DNA from: Parapedobacter defluvii | GTDB taxonomy: Bacteria > Bacteroidota > Bacteroidia > Sphingobacteriales > Sphingobacteriaceae | Length of the DNA stretch: 64,000 nt | Direction of reading: 5' to 3' | Assembly: GCF_014642075.1 (NCBI RefSeq) | Contig: NZ_BMIK01000003.1 | Span: 310,001-374,000, forward strand | Shown here: one piece after another, positions 1 to 9,132 of the stretch | Numbering within the stretch: position 1 is the first letter of the stretch | How the letters are laid out: each line of letters opens with the position of its first letter | Notes under the pieces: model-generated | The model's database searches: none | The model's input: the letters and a program-made list of their open reading frames with translations, nothing else | Told to the model about the DNA's origin: nothing | Program-made: the position numbers and the translations under genes

Positions 1-1
1 T

Positions 2-88
2 ATACCTGCCTGGGTTTGGATTCTCATCATTGGCTTTGTAGGTTGGGCCCTATTTTACCTGGTCCGGTATTTCTCACTGCCCCTATAA
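2..88 (+). CDS. C-terminal end of a membrane protein (partial)
   Basis: The frame open from the left window edge encodes 28 residues and ends at TAA 86-88. The visible part is one strongly hydrophobic helix (PAWVWILIIGFVGWALFYLV) with a short Arg-containing tail, so this is the last membrane span of a larger protein. It lies 22 bp before the globin gene in the same direction and may share its transcript. Small hydrophobic tails like this occur in respiratory and cytochrome proteins, but the fragment is too short to assign a family. Confidence 0.5.
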   Translation: MPAWVWILIIGFVGWALFYLVRYFSLPL

Positions 89-110
89 CACGCTGTCACG
101 ATAATAGGCT

Positions 111-506
111 ATGGATACAAAGAAAGACATTGCAACAATAGACGACATCCGCTTACTGGTAGATACCTTTTACGGCAACGTCAGAAAGGACCCGTTGATC
201 GGGCCTATCTTCAATGGCGTGATCGGCAACCGATGGCCGGAGCATCTCGAAAAAATGTACCGCTTCTGGCAGACCGTCCTGTTTGATGAACATACCTATT
301 TCGGAAGCCCCTTCACCCCGCATGCACAACTACCGGTAGACCGGCAGCATTTCGATACCTGGCTGGGCCTTTGGCACGGTACCATTGACCAATTCTTCAT
401 TGGAGAAAGAGCTGCCGAGGCGAAATGGCGTGGTGAAAAAATGGCCGGCATGTTCCTCACAAAAATCGAATACTACCAAAGCCGTTCTTCAACTCCACTG
501 TTATGA
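111..506 (+). CDS. Truncated hemoglobin, group III-like
   Basis: A 131-residue single-domain globin, the usual length for 2-on-2 truncated hemoglobins. The sequence shows a B-helix Tyr (about Y21, FYGNVRKD), the GPIFN motif, and the likely proximal heme ligand H71 in PHAQLP, followed by the F/G-region Trp pattern (FDTWLGLW) seen in group III members such as Campylobacter Ctb. Proteins of this group bind O2 or NO and are linked to nitrosative stress or microaerobic growth; that role is from the family, not shown here. It overlaps the following hemerythrin gene by 4 bp (ATGA), which indicates translational coupling of two diatomic-gas or iron proteins. Confidence 0.9.
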   Translation: MDTKKDIATIDDIRLLVDTFYGNVRKDPLIGPIFNGVIGNRWPEHLEKMYRFWQTVLFDEHTYFGSPFTPHAQLPVDRQHFDTWLGLWHGTIDQFFIGERAAEAKWRGEKMAGMFLTKIEYYQSRSSTPLL

Positions 507-979
507 ATACATCAATGAACGCCAATAAACCGTTAAAGCGGAGTCCGCACCTGAAAGCGATCAGCCGCGATCATCACCACGGACTACTCGTATGCTGGAA
601 AATCCGGGAGGGATTTAAACGCAATATAGCCATTGAACGCATCAAGCGTTATACCGACTGGTTCTGGAAGACACAGCTTGCCGATCATTTCGAGGTAGAA
701 GAAATTTATATTTTCCCCGTTTTGGGAAATGATCACGAACTGGTGAAGCGGGCGCTTACCGAGCATCGGCGGCTGAAACGGCTGTTCGAGCAGGAAACCG
801 AGGCTTGGCGAACATTGAACCTCATCGAGGAAGAGCTGGATAGCCACATCCGCTTCGAAGAGCGGATACTATTTAACGAGGTGCAGCGGGTGGCCACCGA
901 GCCGCAACTAGCGGCAATTGCAAAACACCACCGGCATCCAACGCAGTGCGAAAATTGGGACGATCTTTTTTGGGAGTGA
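503..979 (+). CDS. Hemerythrin HHE domain protein
   Basis: A 158-residue four-helix-bundle protein with the expected diiron ligand spacing: H25/H26 (RDHHHG), H62 and E66 (DHFEVEE), H88 (TEHRRL) and H115/E119 (HIRFEE). Hemerythrin-type proteins bind O2, NO or oxidants, and relatives of the YtfE/ScdA type act in Fe-S repair, but this one lacks the N-terminal cysteine domain of ScdA. The start at 503 overlaps the globin stop; a second ATG lies at 515. The stop codon directly abuts the mfd stop on the opposite strand, leaving no room for a separate terminator. Confidence 0.88.
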   Translation: MNTSMNANKPLKRSPHLKAISRDHHHGLLVCWKIREGFKRNIAIERIKRYTDWFWKTQLADHFEVEEIYIFPVLGNDHELVKRALTEHRRLKRLFEQETEAWRTLNLIEEELDSHIRFEERILFNEVQRVATEPQLAAIAKHHRHPTQCENWDDLFWE

Positions 980-3900
980 TTACGCTGCCATGTCACTCAA
1001 TATACGGATGGCCTGTCCGATGTCGGGAACCTGTTCAAAGGCGATACGCAGCGAACCTTTTACTTCTTTAAGGTTGCAGATAGTTGGGTTTTGCTGCACA
1101 AATTGGAGTACCTTTCCAAAACGGTCACTTTCGAAATAACCGGGGTTAGTTGCGAAATAACCTCTCAGTATGTTTTTCTTGAAAGAAATTTTTTCAAAAC
1201 CGATTTCTTTGCCCAGCCATTGTAGCCGCAGGGTGTTGAGCAACTCTTCCACCGGATACGGCACCGGCCCGAAACGGTCCCGCAACGACTGCTTGAATGC
1301 ATTCAGCTCCGACTCGTTTTCCAGCTTGGCAATTTCATTGTAGAGATTATAGCGCTCAGCCACATTCGTGACGTATTCATCCGGAATAAGTACTTCCAAA
1401 TCCGTATCAATCTGAGTAAAAGGAACGAAATCCCGTGGTTTCACATCTTTGAAGAGATCTGAAAACTCATCGTCTTTCAATTCCTGTATAGCCTCATCCA
1501 GGATTTTATGATACATCTCGAAGCCAATCTCTGCGATAAAACCGCTCTGCTCCGCTCCCAACAGGTTACCGCTGCCCCGGATATCAAGGTCGCGCATGGC
1601 AACATTGAATCCACTCCCCAATTCCGAAAACTCCTCGATGGCACTGAGCCGCTTGTACGCCTCCGAGGTAAGTGTGGAAAGCGGCGGACTGAGCAGGTAA
1701 CAGAACGCTTTTTTATTGGTACGCCCCACACGGCCCCGCATCTGGTGCAGGTCGCTGAGACCGAACATATGAGCATGGTTGATGATGATTGTATTGGCAT
1801 TGGGAATGTCCAACCCCGCCTCGATAATGGTAGTAGCCACCAGCACATCGTACTCGTGGTTGATGAATTTAAGCATCACATCTTCGAGCGCATCGCCTTC
1901 CAGTTGCCCGTGGGCTACCCCTACCCGGGCATGCGGCACCAGCTTCTTGATGAGAACTCCCAATTGCGGCAGGTCGGCCACCCGGTTGTGTATAAAAAAC
2001 ACCTGACCGCTGCGGTCAATTTCATACGTCACCGCTTCCTGTATCAACGTCTCGTTGAACACATGGAGCTCCGTTTGTACCGGCTGGCGGTTTGGCGGCG
2101 GCGTGTTGATGATACTCAGGTCGCGTGCCCCCATCAACGAGAAATGCAACGTCCGCGGAATGGGTGTCGCGGTCAGCGTCAGCGCATCCACATTGGCCCG
2201 GATCTGCTTAAGTTTCTCCTTCACGCCCACGCCGAATTTCTGCTCTTCATCCACGATCATCAAGCCGAGGTCCTTGAATTTGACATCCTTGCTCACCAAA
2301 CGGTGCGTACCGATGATGACATCCAGCTTACCTTCGGCCAGGCGCGCCAGGGTATCTTTGATTTCCTTGGTGGTTTTGAAGCGGTTGATATAGTCGATCG
2401 TACACGGGAAGCCTTTAAGCCGTTCAGAAAACGTGCGGTAATGCTGCATGGCCAGAATGGTTGTCGGCACCAGCACGGCTACCTGCTTACTATCGGCCAC
2501 CGCTTTGAATGCCGCCCGGATGGCAACCTCCGTCTTACCAAAGCCCACATCTCCGCACACCAGCCGATCCATTGGATGAGGCGATTCCATGTCGCGTTTG
2601 ACATCCAGTGTCGCTTTTTCCTGATCGGGCGTATCTTCGTAAATAAAAGAAGCCTCCAGCTCGGTTTGCAGGTAGGTATCCGGACTGTATGCGTTACCCG
2701 TCTGTGCTTTTCGCTGGGCATAAAGCTTGATCAGGTCCCGTGCAATGTCCTTAACTTTTTTTTTAGTGTTTTTTTTTAGTTTGTCCCAGGTGTCAGTACC
2801 CAATTTATTCATCCTGGGAACCACACCCTCTTTGCCGCTATATTTGGAAATACGGTTAAGCGAATTGATGTTTACATACAGGAGATCGTTGTCGGCGTAT
2901 ACCAACCGGATCATTTCCTGCATCTTGCCATTGACCTCCACTTTTTCCAGTCCGGCATACTTGCCAATACCGTGGTCGATGTGTGTGATGTAGTCGCCAG
3001 GCTTCAGTTCCCGCAGTTCCTTGAGCGTAATAGCCTGCGAGCGTTCGTAACCTTTTTTGCGTTTGTATTTATAATACCGGTCAAAAACCTGATGGTCCGT
3101 ATAACAGGCTACTCCCAATTCAACCTCCACAAATCCTTCACGCAGGCCAATATGGATCGGAGTAAATGTAACCGATTTATCCAAATCGTCCAGAATGGTG
3201 AGGAGCCGCTCAATCTGCTTGGGTGAATCGCTGAAAATGCAGTTGTGAATATGCGCCTTCTCGTTTTCTTTAAAGTTATGGATCAGCAAGCTGAAGTCCT
3301 TATTAAAAGAAGGTTGCGGACGCTGCTCGAATGAAATGGACTCCGTGGCCTGGTAAAAAAACTGCTTGCCGAATTCGACCACGGCGAAGTCATGCAGCAT
3401 CGCGGCAAGATTCTTTTCATCCACAAAACTATACCGCGGATCGATCCATTCCGGATTCTGATGTTTATCGGCGTCAGGAAGCGCCTTCCATAGCTCTCCT
3501 GCCTTTTTATAGCCTTTTCCCACCACATCCAGCGTAAACTGCACATCTTCAAACCAAATGGCAGAATCCGCCGAAATATACTCCAATAACGAAATATTGC
3601 CTTCTGTCAGGAATTTAGCCTGCACATTGGGCACAATTGTTACGGTGTGTATTTTACTTACCGACAACTGGCTTTCGATGTCGAAGGTACGGATGCTTTC
3701 GATGTCGTTACCAAAAAATTCAATCCGGTAAGGAAGATCGTTTGAAAACGAAAAAATGTCCACAATACCGCCACGGATGGCATATTGGCCGGGTTCGTAA
3801 ACGAAGTCTACACGCTCAAACTCATATTCCTGCAAGAACTCATTGATGAAGTCGATATCAAGGTTGCTGCTTTGGGTAATTTCAAGCGTATTTTTCTGTA

Positions 3901-4312
3901 AATCGTTCCGATTAATTACTTTTTCTGCCAACGCCTCCGGATAGGTAACCACCATTTTAGGCAGTTCGGTGGTGTGGTTGAGGGCACTGAGGGTTTCCGC
4001 ACGTTGCAAAACATGTGCACTGTCGGTCTGCGTGAAATCAAATGCTTTGCGATAAGACGCCGGGAAAAAAAGCACCTGCTTATCCAATAGACCTTCCAGG
4101 TCGCTCAGGAAATAAGAGGCATCTTCGTGCGTAGGTAGTACAAATATCATTGGCCGTTCCTGCAACTGATAGCATGCCACAGCTACCATCGCATCGGCCG
4201 ACCCCATCAATCCACGAAGCTGAATTTTCGGATTTTTGCCTTGCAAAGCCTTCGCGAGAGCGGTTACCCTTCCACTTTCGCGGTAATTCAATAAGATATC
4301 GTCTATGCCCAC
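980..4312 (-). CDS. mfd: Transcription-repair coupling factor Mfd
   Basis: This ATP-dependent translocase pushes stalled RNA polymerase off DNA and recruits UvrA. Visible parts in order are the UvrB-like N-terminal module, the RNA-polymerase-interacting CarD-like domain (about residues 435-500, KPGDYITHIDHGIGKY), Walker A GDVGFGKTE (about 586), the DEEQ box (about 690), motif VI QMRGRVGR (about 859) and the TRCF C-terminal domain. The open frame continues 86 codons further upstream, but that part has unrelated composition and runs into the next gene. I therefore choose the GTG at 4310-4312, giving 1110 residues, the usual length, with a good -7 element just upstream. Two runs of nine A separated by CACT (2756-2777) encode a Lys-rich stretch. 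Confidence 0.95.
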   Translation of the reverse strand: MGIDDILLNYRESGRVTALAKALQGKNPKIQLRGLMGSADAMVAVACYQLQERPMIFVLPTHEDASYFLSDLEGLLDKQVLFFPASYRKAFDFTQTDSAHVLQRAETLSALNHTTELPKMVVTYPEALAEKVINRNDLQKNTLEITQSSNLDIDFINEFLQEYEFERVDFVYEPGQYAIRGGIVDIFSFSNDLPYRIEFFGNDIESIRTFDIESQLSVSKIHTVTIVPNVQAKFLTEGNISLLEYISADSAIWFEDVQFTLDVVGKGYKKAGELWKALPDADKHQNPEWIDPRYSFVDEKNLAAMLHDFAVVEFGKQFFYQATESISFEQRPQPSFNKDFSLLIHNFKENEKAHIHNCIFSDSPKQIERLLTILDDLDKSVTFTPIHIGLREGFVEVELGVACYTDHQVFDRYYKYKRKKGYERSQAITLKELRELKPGDYITHIDHGIGKYAGLEKVEVNGKMQEMIRLVYADNDLLYVNINSLNRISKYSGKEGVVPRMNKLGTDTWDKLKKNTKKKVKDIARDLIKLYAQRKAQTGNAYSPDTYLQTELEASFIYEDTPDQEKATLDVKRDMESPHPMDRLVCGDVGFGKTEVAIRAAFKAVADSKQVAVLVPTTILAMQHYRTFSERLKGFPCTIDYINRFKTTKEIKDTLARLAEGKLDVIIGTHRLVSKDVKFKDLGLMIVDEEQKFGVGVKEKLKQIRANVDALTLTATPIPRTLHFSLMGARDLSIINTPPPNRQPVQTELHVFNETLIQEAVTYEIDRSGQVFFIHNRVADLPQLGVLIKKLVPHARVGVAHGQLEGDALEDVMLKFINHEYDVLVATTIIEAGLDIPNANTIIINHAHMFGLSDLHQMRGRVGRTNKKAFCYLLSPPLSTLTSEAYKRLSAIEEFSELGSGFNVAMRDLDIRGSGNLLGAEQSGFIAEIGFEMYHKILDEAIQELKDDEFSDLFKDVKPRDFVPFTQIDTDLEVLIPDEYVTNVAERYNLYNEIAKLENESELNAFKQSLRDRFGPVPYPVEELLNTLRLQWLGKEIGFEKISFKKNILRGYFATNPGYFESDRFGKVLQFVQQNPTICNLKEVKGSLRIAFEQVPDIGQAIRILSDMAA

Positions 4313-4328
4313 CGTGTAAAAAACGGTG

Positions 4329-4336
4329 CAAAGATA
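4329..4336 (-). promoter_or_regulatory. Promoter -7 element for mfd
   Basis: On the minus strand this reads TATCTTTG, an exact match to the Bacteroidetes -7 consensus TAnnTTTG, ending 16 nt before the proposed GTG start of mfd. No TTG lies at the usual 17-23 nt upstream distance, so the -33 half is weak. The position excludes the longer N-terminal extension of mfd from the transcript. Confidence 0.6.
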
Positions 4337-4358
4337 CGTAAAAATTGCCAAATTATAG

Positions 4359-5000
4359 CTAAAACCGATAGCCGATTGACAGGGAATATGCCCCGTTCCG
4401 TTGATCATACGAAGCCCTGGCAGGCGCGATATTCCGTATGCCGGCCAGGTAATTGAATGATATCGCATATCCCTGCTTGGTTTGGTATCCAATCCCCATA
4501 CTAAATCCGTAGTCTGTGGATTGCTGCGTCCCTCCGTCGCCGAAGCTAAAGTCCCTGCTGGCCGATCCATCGTAAGAACTACTTAGGTAATTCTTACCAT
4601 AAAGACCATATCCAAAGTAGCCTCCTGCTTTCACGAATACATGGCTCGAATCGTTGAAGGGTACCTTGCCCACAACCGATAGCGGAACCTGCAACCAATA
4701 GGTATGCTGGGTGACTTCACGGGAACCGAACTCCGATTTTTCCAGTGCAGCGCCAAGCCCCACAATGGAAAGTCCCGTTTCAACACCCACGTATTTAGTG
4801 GGGAAAACCGTAACCAAAGCGGCCAATTGACCATTGACCGTCGGCGAAGCCTCCCGGCTAACGCCACTGCTGATGTCGCTTAGGAAATACCGGGGAAACG
4901 TAACTCCCGCATATACACTGTAATCCGTCGTCCATTGCTGAGCTTTTGAGGAACAGACGGTGCCAACAAGTGCAAAATAGATAAGCCAATATCTTTTCAT
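4359..5000 (-). CDS. Outer-membrane beta-barrel protein (porin-like)
   Basis: A 213-residue protein starting at the ATG that begins a clear signal peptide (MKRYWLIYFALVGTVCSSKAQ). The mature part is rich in alternating, aromatic-capped strands (YVGVETGLSIVGLG, YGFSMGIGYQTKQGY) and ends in the barrel-type terminus SLSIGYRF, so it should be a small outer-membrane barrel of the PorT/OmpA-barrel kind. It is the last gene of a run with the kelch and DUF4270 lipoproteins (56 bp gap). The in-frame extension upstream of this ATG has no signal features. The specific function is unknown. Confidence 0.8.
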   Translation of the reverse strand: MKRYWLIYFALVGTVCSSKAQQWTTDYSVYAGVTFPRYFLSDISSGVSREASPTVNGQLAALVTVFPTKYVGVETGLSIVGLGAALEKSEFGSREVTQHTYWLQVPLSVVGKVPFNDSSHVFVKAGGYFGYGLYGKNYLSSSYDGSASRDFSFGDGGTQQSTDYGFSMGIGYQTKQGYAISFNYLAGIRNIAPARASYDQRNGAYSLSIGYRF

Positions 5001-5056
5001 GATAAAATAATTATTCTTAGTAGTCTCATGGAACCTGCACATTTGTCAACGGTAAC

Positions 5057-6043
5057 TTACCACGGAACCGGGATGAACCGCCACATATCGTCAAAAGGCA
5101 CCGTGCCACTGCGACCTGTAACCACATAAGCGGCCCCGTCGTGTACAAAGGTTACGGCCTGCTGTCGATAGGAACCCGAGAACAACTGGTGTTCCTCCCA
5201 ATAGTCTCCAGATGGCACATAACGCCACGTGGTACCGGTAGCCGAGCCGTTATAGCTGGTGATTCCGCCACTGATAAAAGCGGTGCCATCCAAAACAAAA
5301 GCCGCAGGATTCAGCCTTGTAAGATTGTATGTATAATCATCGTCGCGGCCCGACAGTGGTTCCTTTTCCGTCCATGTGCTACCGTCAAACGTATAAAAGG
5401 AAGTGACATTTTGATTGTTATTGGTGCCACCGCCCAGGTATGCCAGTCCATTCAGCACAAATACGAACGAAAAAGACCGTTTAACGGGCGTACTATTTAC
5501 CTTTGTCCACTGTCGCGTATCGGGCTGGTAGCTATAGAAATCGTTGTAATCCTGCGCGTCACTATCACGGCCGGTCCCTACGTACCCTTGGTCATTCAGT
5601 GTAAAAGCAACTGCTCCATAACGTGCTTCCCCCATAAAGTCGGCTATCCGGGTCCAAGCATCCTGAGCGGGATCATATTCATAGAAGTCTTTGAACATGA
5701 CCGTCGAATTGGTACCAAGGCCCACATACCCTTTGCCATTGGCTACAAACGCTACCGCATTGTTGCGTGCTTCACCCGGAAAATCAGCCATCCGCGTCCA
5801 CGTCTGTTGCGAAGGATTGTAGCGCCAGGTATCGGTAAACCGATTGGAATTTGTTCCATACCCCGTTGTTACATACGTATAGTCGCCAATGGTAAAACCG
5901 GCGGCGCCACTGCGCGGCAGGCCCTCGAAATCAGCCACCCGCACCCATTCGTCCGGATCATCTTCACTGTCGTCCGAGCAAGCACCCGCCGTCACCAATA
6001 CGACCGCCAACAACAGCAGTTTAGTTAACCATGTTTTTTTCAT
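5057..6043 (-). CDS. Kelch-repeat beta-propeller lipoprotein
   Basis: A 328-residue protein with a lipoprotein signal peptide (lipobox TAGAC, Cys about 22) followed by an acidic linker. The rest consists of about six kelch-type blades of roughly 50 residues with repeating patterns such as WRYNPSQQTWTRMADFPGEAR and GYVGLGTN. Kelch propellers mediate protein or glycan binding, or occasionally catalysis; no catalytic residues can be named. It lies 6 bp after the DUF4270 gene, an arrangement that recurs in Sphingobacteria, which suggests a shared envelope function. Confidence 0.88.
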   Translation of the reverse strand: MKKTWLTKLLLLAVVLVTAGACSDDSEDDPDEWVRVADFEGLPRSGAAGFTIGDYTYVTTGYGTNSNRFTDTWRYNPSQQTWTRMADFPGEARNNAVAFVANGKGYVGLGTNSTVMFKDFYEYDPAQDAWTRIADFMGEARYGAVAFTLNDQGYVGTGRDSDAQDYNDFYSYQPDTRQWTKVNSTPVKRSFSFVFVLNGLAYLGGGTNNNQNVTSFYTFDGSTWTEKEPLSGRDDDYTYNLTRLNPAAFVLDGTAFISGGITSYNGSATGTTWRYVPSGDYWEEHQLFSGSYRQQAVTFVHDGAAYVVTGRSGTVPFDDMWRFIPVPW

Positions 6044-6049
6044 TTTGTC

Positions 6050-7432
6050 TTAGAATTTTACGTATATTAAGTGTAATTTAATTGCTGGTTTATTCCCTTG
6101 GGCCGCAATGGCTAGCCGGTTTACAGTTGCCATTAAATCAGTCGTTGGGATGGTAAGCAGAAGGCTTTCACGCTCACTGGATGTACTGTTGCGCATTTCA
6201 CTGATGTATTCCGTGAGATCAAATACATATTTCCCGTTGCCTGCTCCCCCCGCCTGACCCGGTGCCTGATAGGAAGCTGTTTGAGTGGTGGCAGTATAGC
6301 TGGTCGTCAACAAGGAAGTCGGGGTGCCGTATTGATTCGCTACCATCATGATCAAGCTTGCCGGTGGTGGATACAATGCGTACATCGGCTGATCTGTTTC
6401 GATAATTAACTGTGCCTTGCTGATGGCGATATTTGCGCTGTTGACAAATTGGCGGGCCGTGGGAAACCGCAGACGGGTCACAATTCCCGAAGTGCCCTGA
6501 ATAAACGTGCGATGAAGCGTGGCCGACTCGGGCAGTTGATTGTTTTGATCGGAAAGGTTTTCCAACACACTACCTTGCCGATCCGATACTACGTGGTTGT
6601 ATTGATAATCCGTTGATCCGATGGTAAACTTCAGGGTATCCGACGCACGCATTCCATCAGACTGTCGCTCGTACGAATAATGAAGATTTAAGGCTAACGA
6701 ATCACGGAGGCCCACAACGCATCGATTATCACCCTTTGGCACCAAGACCATCCCCTTAAAGAAATCGGCAAAATCTTCGGCGTTTGTTAAGCGCGTATCG
6801 TTATTTAAGGCCATATCAAACAGCGTACGACCGAGCCCATCGTCCAGTCTGATTTTTACCGTATCTGTCGTAGAATGCGGTTTTGGCGAAAAGGAGGCAC
6901 TTCCCAACGGGGCCTGATCAAATGCAAATTGCTGATCGCTCCACAACGTTTCCCCGGACACAAAGACCGGGTACTCATCATCTTCCAGTGCAATGGGCAA
7001 TTCAGATCGTTCCAGATCTTCAGAAAGCCGATGAAGCGTCAGTTGAAGTTGTGCGGTTGTATCGCCATAGTAGTAACCATTGTAAAACAGCTTTAAGGAC
7101 AATGAGTCAAAAACGGCATCCGTCGGCAAGCCCGACAAACTCAACCCGCTGTTGGAAATTCTGAAATAAGACGAAAGGTGTATCTCGCCCAATGCTTCGT
7201 CTTTGAGACTTCCAACCAACAGCGAGCCCGTACCTGCCGTGGGCAGTGGGTCGAGCAAAAAGGTATTGGCTTCTACCGTCAGTGTATCGACAATTTCTAC
7301 TCCCAGATCGTCAATCCCTTCGTTGTCTAGCCGGATACCTTCTCCCTGCTTACAGGCAACGGCAACTATTGTCGCAAAAAACAACACAAAGAGACTGAGT
7401 TTATTAAACCAATTGCTTTTATATGGGTCCAT
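6050..7432 (-). CDS. DUF4270 family lipoprotein
   Basis: A 460-residue secreted lipoprotein with signal peptide and lipobox VAVAC (Cys about 27). The DUF4270 signature can be recognised in the N-terminal third (ANTFLLDPLPTAGTGSLLVGS, AVFDSLSLKLFYNGYYYGDT) and in the C-terminal beta-rich part. The biochemical role of the family is unknown; members are Bacteroidetes surface proteins. It is the first gene of the three-gene minus-strand operon and is divergent from the histidine kinase at 7555, so the 122-bp spacer should hold both promoters; only the plus-strand one is obvious. Confidence 0.85.
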   Translation of the reverse strand: MDPYKSNWFNKLSLFVLFFATIVAVACKQGEGIRLDNEGIDDLGVEIVDTLTVEANTFLLDPLPTAGTGSLLVGSLKDEALGEIHLSSYFRISNSGLSLSGLPTDAVFDSLSLKLFYNGYYYGDTTAQLQLTLHRLSEDLERSELPIALEDDEYPVFVSGETLWSDQQFAFDQAPLGSASFSPKPHSTTDTVKIRLDDGLGRTLFDMALNNDTRLTNAEDFADFFKGMVLVPKGDNRCVVGLRDSLALNLHYSYERQSDGMRASDTLKFTIGSTDYQYNHVVSDRQGSVLENLSDQNNQLPESATLHRTFIQGTSGIVTRLRFPTARQFVNSANIAISKAQLIIETDQPMYALYPPPASLIMMVANQYGTPTSLLTTSYTATTQTASYQAPGQAGGAGNGKYVFDLTEYISEMRNSTSSERESLLLTIPTTDLMATVNRLAIAAQGNKPAIKLHLIYVKF

Positions 7433-7538
7433 TAACTATGAATAAAATCCGTCACAAAACTGCCGATATCGAGTGTTAATGAATGTTACAATTTGTTAAA
7501 TATGGTTAATGCATACTTCCATCAAATCCCCTGTGTTT

Positions 7539-7546
7539 TACATTTG
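7539..7546 (+). promoter_or_regulatory. Promoter -7 element for the kinase/regulator pair
   Basis: TACATTTG matches TAnnTTTG exactly and ends 8 nt before the ATG of the histidine kinase. No TTG is seen 17-23 nt upstream. Such spacing leaves almost no 5' leader. Confidence 0.55.
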
Positions 7547-7554
7547 GCCTGAAA

Positions 7555-9132
7555 ATGGAAGATAAACTTAGACTCATATTGATCCTCATCGTGGCCGCCG
7601 GTGCGGGTATTGTGATCGTGCTCGGCTCCTGGCTGTATGGCAGCTACAACCAACGGATGGAATTATTTTTGGCCATAGCGGAGCGTACATTGTTTGATGC
7701 AATCCAGGAAACGATCCAACAGCAGGAAGATGCGGGCACCCGATCGTTCAAACAAGCCCGTCGGACACAACCGATAAAGTTCATGGCCGGAGTTGCAATG
7801 GGCCCAGCCCATACGCAAAGGCTGGTCTCCAGCATTACAAAAGCTTTTCCAAATGTCCATCCGGATTCGCTGGCATTCGTATTGGACAGTTTTCAGCAAC
7901 ACGAACATGACAGCTTTTTCAAAACGCGAAGAAAGCTGCTGTCCTCGCTGCCCGAACCAACCCGGCCTGGCCGGGGATTAAGACTGGCTGTAAACCTTGA
8001 ACCGGGCGACAGACCGCGGCAATTGCTACCTAATTTTCTGTTCGGACAGGCACCATTGGATAGCACCGCGTTGCTCCGTATCGAGGAAAAGTTCGCTCAG
8101 GGGTTAGCAAACAACGGCATACGCACTGACTTTACGCTGAGTATCGCAAAAGCTCCGTCACACTTAGCTGAGATGCTACCCGGAGACAGCACCACACTTA
8201 CACCCGCGGCACTAGGTCTCCCCTTCCCGGACAGCATTTCAGGGAAGGGACTGGCCATCCGCCCCATATTGGTTGACCCCGAAAACGGCGGGTTCATTTC
8301 CGTTTCTTTTAATCACCCTTGGCAGTATCTTTTGTACAATCTCAGCTGGCACCTGATCATTTCAGTCACGTTAGTCGCGACAATCATCGGCTGCTTTGTC
8401 TACCTCTTCCACACCATATTCAAGCAAAATAAATTGGCAGTGCTCCGGAAAACATTTGTAAACAATATGACGCACGAGTTCAGGACACCGATCGCCACGG
8501 TTTCCGCCGCGGTGCAGGCATTGCAAAGCTATGCCGACACGGAAGATGAAAAACGCCGTGACCACTACCTATCCATTTCGAAGGAAGAGCTGGACCACCT
8601 CTCTTCCATGATTGACAACGTGCTGCAGGTAGCGGAAGGCGAGCACCACACAATCAAGCTTCAATGCCGCCATTATAGTCTCATTGACCTTATCAGGAGA
8701 TGCATTGCAAATGCAGAGATCAACACGGGGCCTAAACATGTGGATTTTCAGTTCATTCCCACCCATAACATAGAAGCGCTTTATGGCGATCCAGAACACA
8801 TGAAAAACGTGGTCACTAATCTATTGGACAACGCGGTAAAATATGGTGCCACGCAAATAACTGTCGTGGTGCAGCCGTCAAAAGGGGGGAAGTTCGTGAA
8901 ACTACAGGTACACGATAACGGCATAGGCATACCAAGTGCCTATCAACACCAGATTTTCAAACCTTTCTTTCGGGTACCGCGCAGCAACACCGATACAACG
9001 AAAGGATTCGGCCTGGGATTATCTTACGTCAAACAAGTTATCCTGCGACATGGGGGGACCATTACGCTCGATAGCACGCCGGGTGAAGGCAGCATATTCA
9101 CACTATCCATTCCAAAAAATGCCAACGCATGA
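7555..9132 (+). CDS. Membrane sensor histidine kinase
   Basis: A 525-residue two-component sensor. An N-terminal membrane helix (about 5-29) and a second one (about 260-288) bracket a periplasmic domain of about 230 residues without recognisable homology. The cytoplasmic part carries the H-box (H307 in MTHEFRTP), the N-box (about 418-430, NLLDNAVKYG) and the G-boxes VHDNGIGIP and KGFGLGLSYV, so all kinase motifs are intact. The stop overlaps the start of the OmpR-type regulator by 4 bp, so the two form a translationally coupled pair. The signal is unknown. Confidence 0.93.
   Translation: MEDKLRLILILIVAAGAGIVIVLGSWLYGSYNQRMELFLAIAERTLFDAIQETIQQQEDAGTRSFKQARRTQPIKFMAGVAMGPAHTQRLVSSITKAFPNVHPDSLAFVLDSFQQHEHDSFFKTRRKLLSSLPEPTRPGRGLRLAVNLEPGDRPRQLLPNFLFGQAPLDSTALLRIEEKFAQGLANNGIRTDFTLSIAKAPSHLAEMLPGDSTTLTPAALGLPFPDSISGKGLAIRPILVDPENGGFISVSFNHPWQYLLYNLSWHLIISVTLVATIIGCFVYLFHTIFKQNKLAVLRKTFVNNMTHEFRTPIATVSAAVQALQSYADTEDEKRRDHYLSISKEELDHLSSMIDNVLQVAEGEHHTIKLQCRHYSLIDLIRRCIANAEINTGPKHVDFQFIPTHNIEALYGDPEHMKNVVTNLLDNAVKYGATQITVVVQPSKGGKFVKLQVHDNGIGIPSAYQHQIFKPFFRVPRSNTDTTKGFGLGLSYVKQVILRHGGTITLDSTPGEGSIFTLSIPKNANA

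Noticed and set aside
1508-2779. Long plus-strand frame opposite mfd
   Set aside because: It is antisense to conserved mfd codons (helicase motifs), and its translation has no family character. It is a shadow of codon bias.
4313-4570. 86-codon N-terminal extension of mfd
   Set aside because: The extension overlaps the beta-barrel gene, lies upstream of the -7 element and does not resemble Mfd; the GTG at 4312 gives the normal length.
5141-6028. 295-codon plus-strand frame opposite the kelch gene
   Set aside because: It lies fully inside a well-supported kelch repeat gene on the other strand and has no domain or start context.
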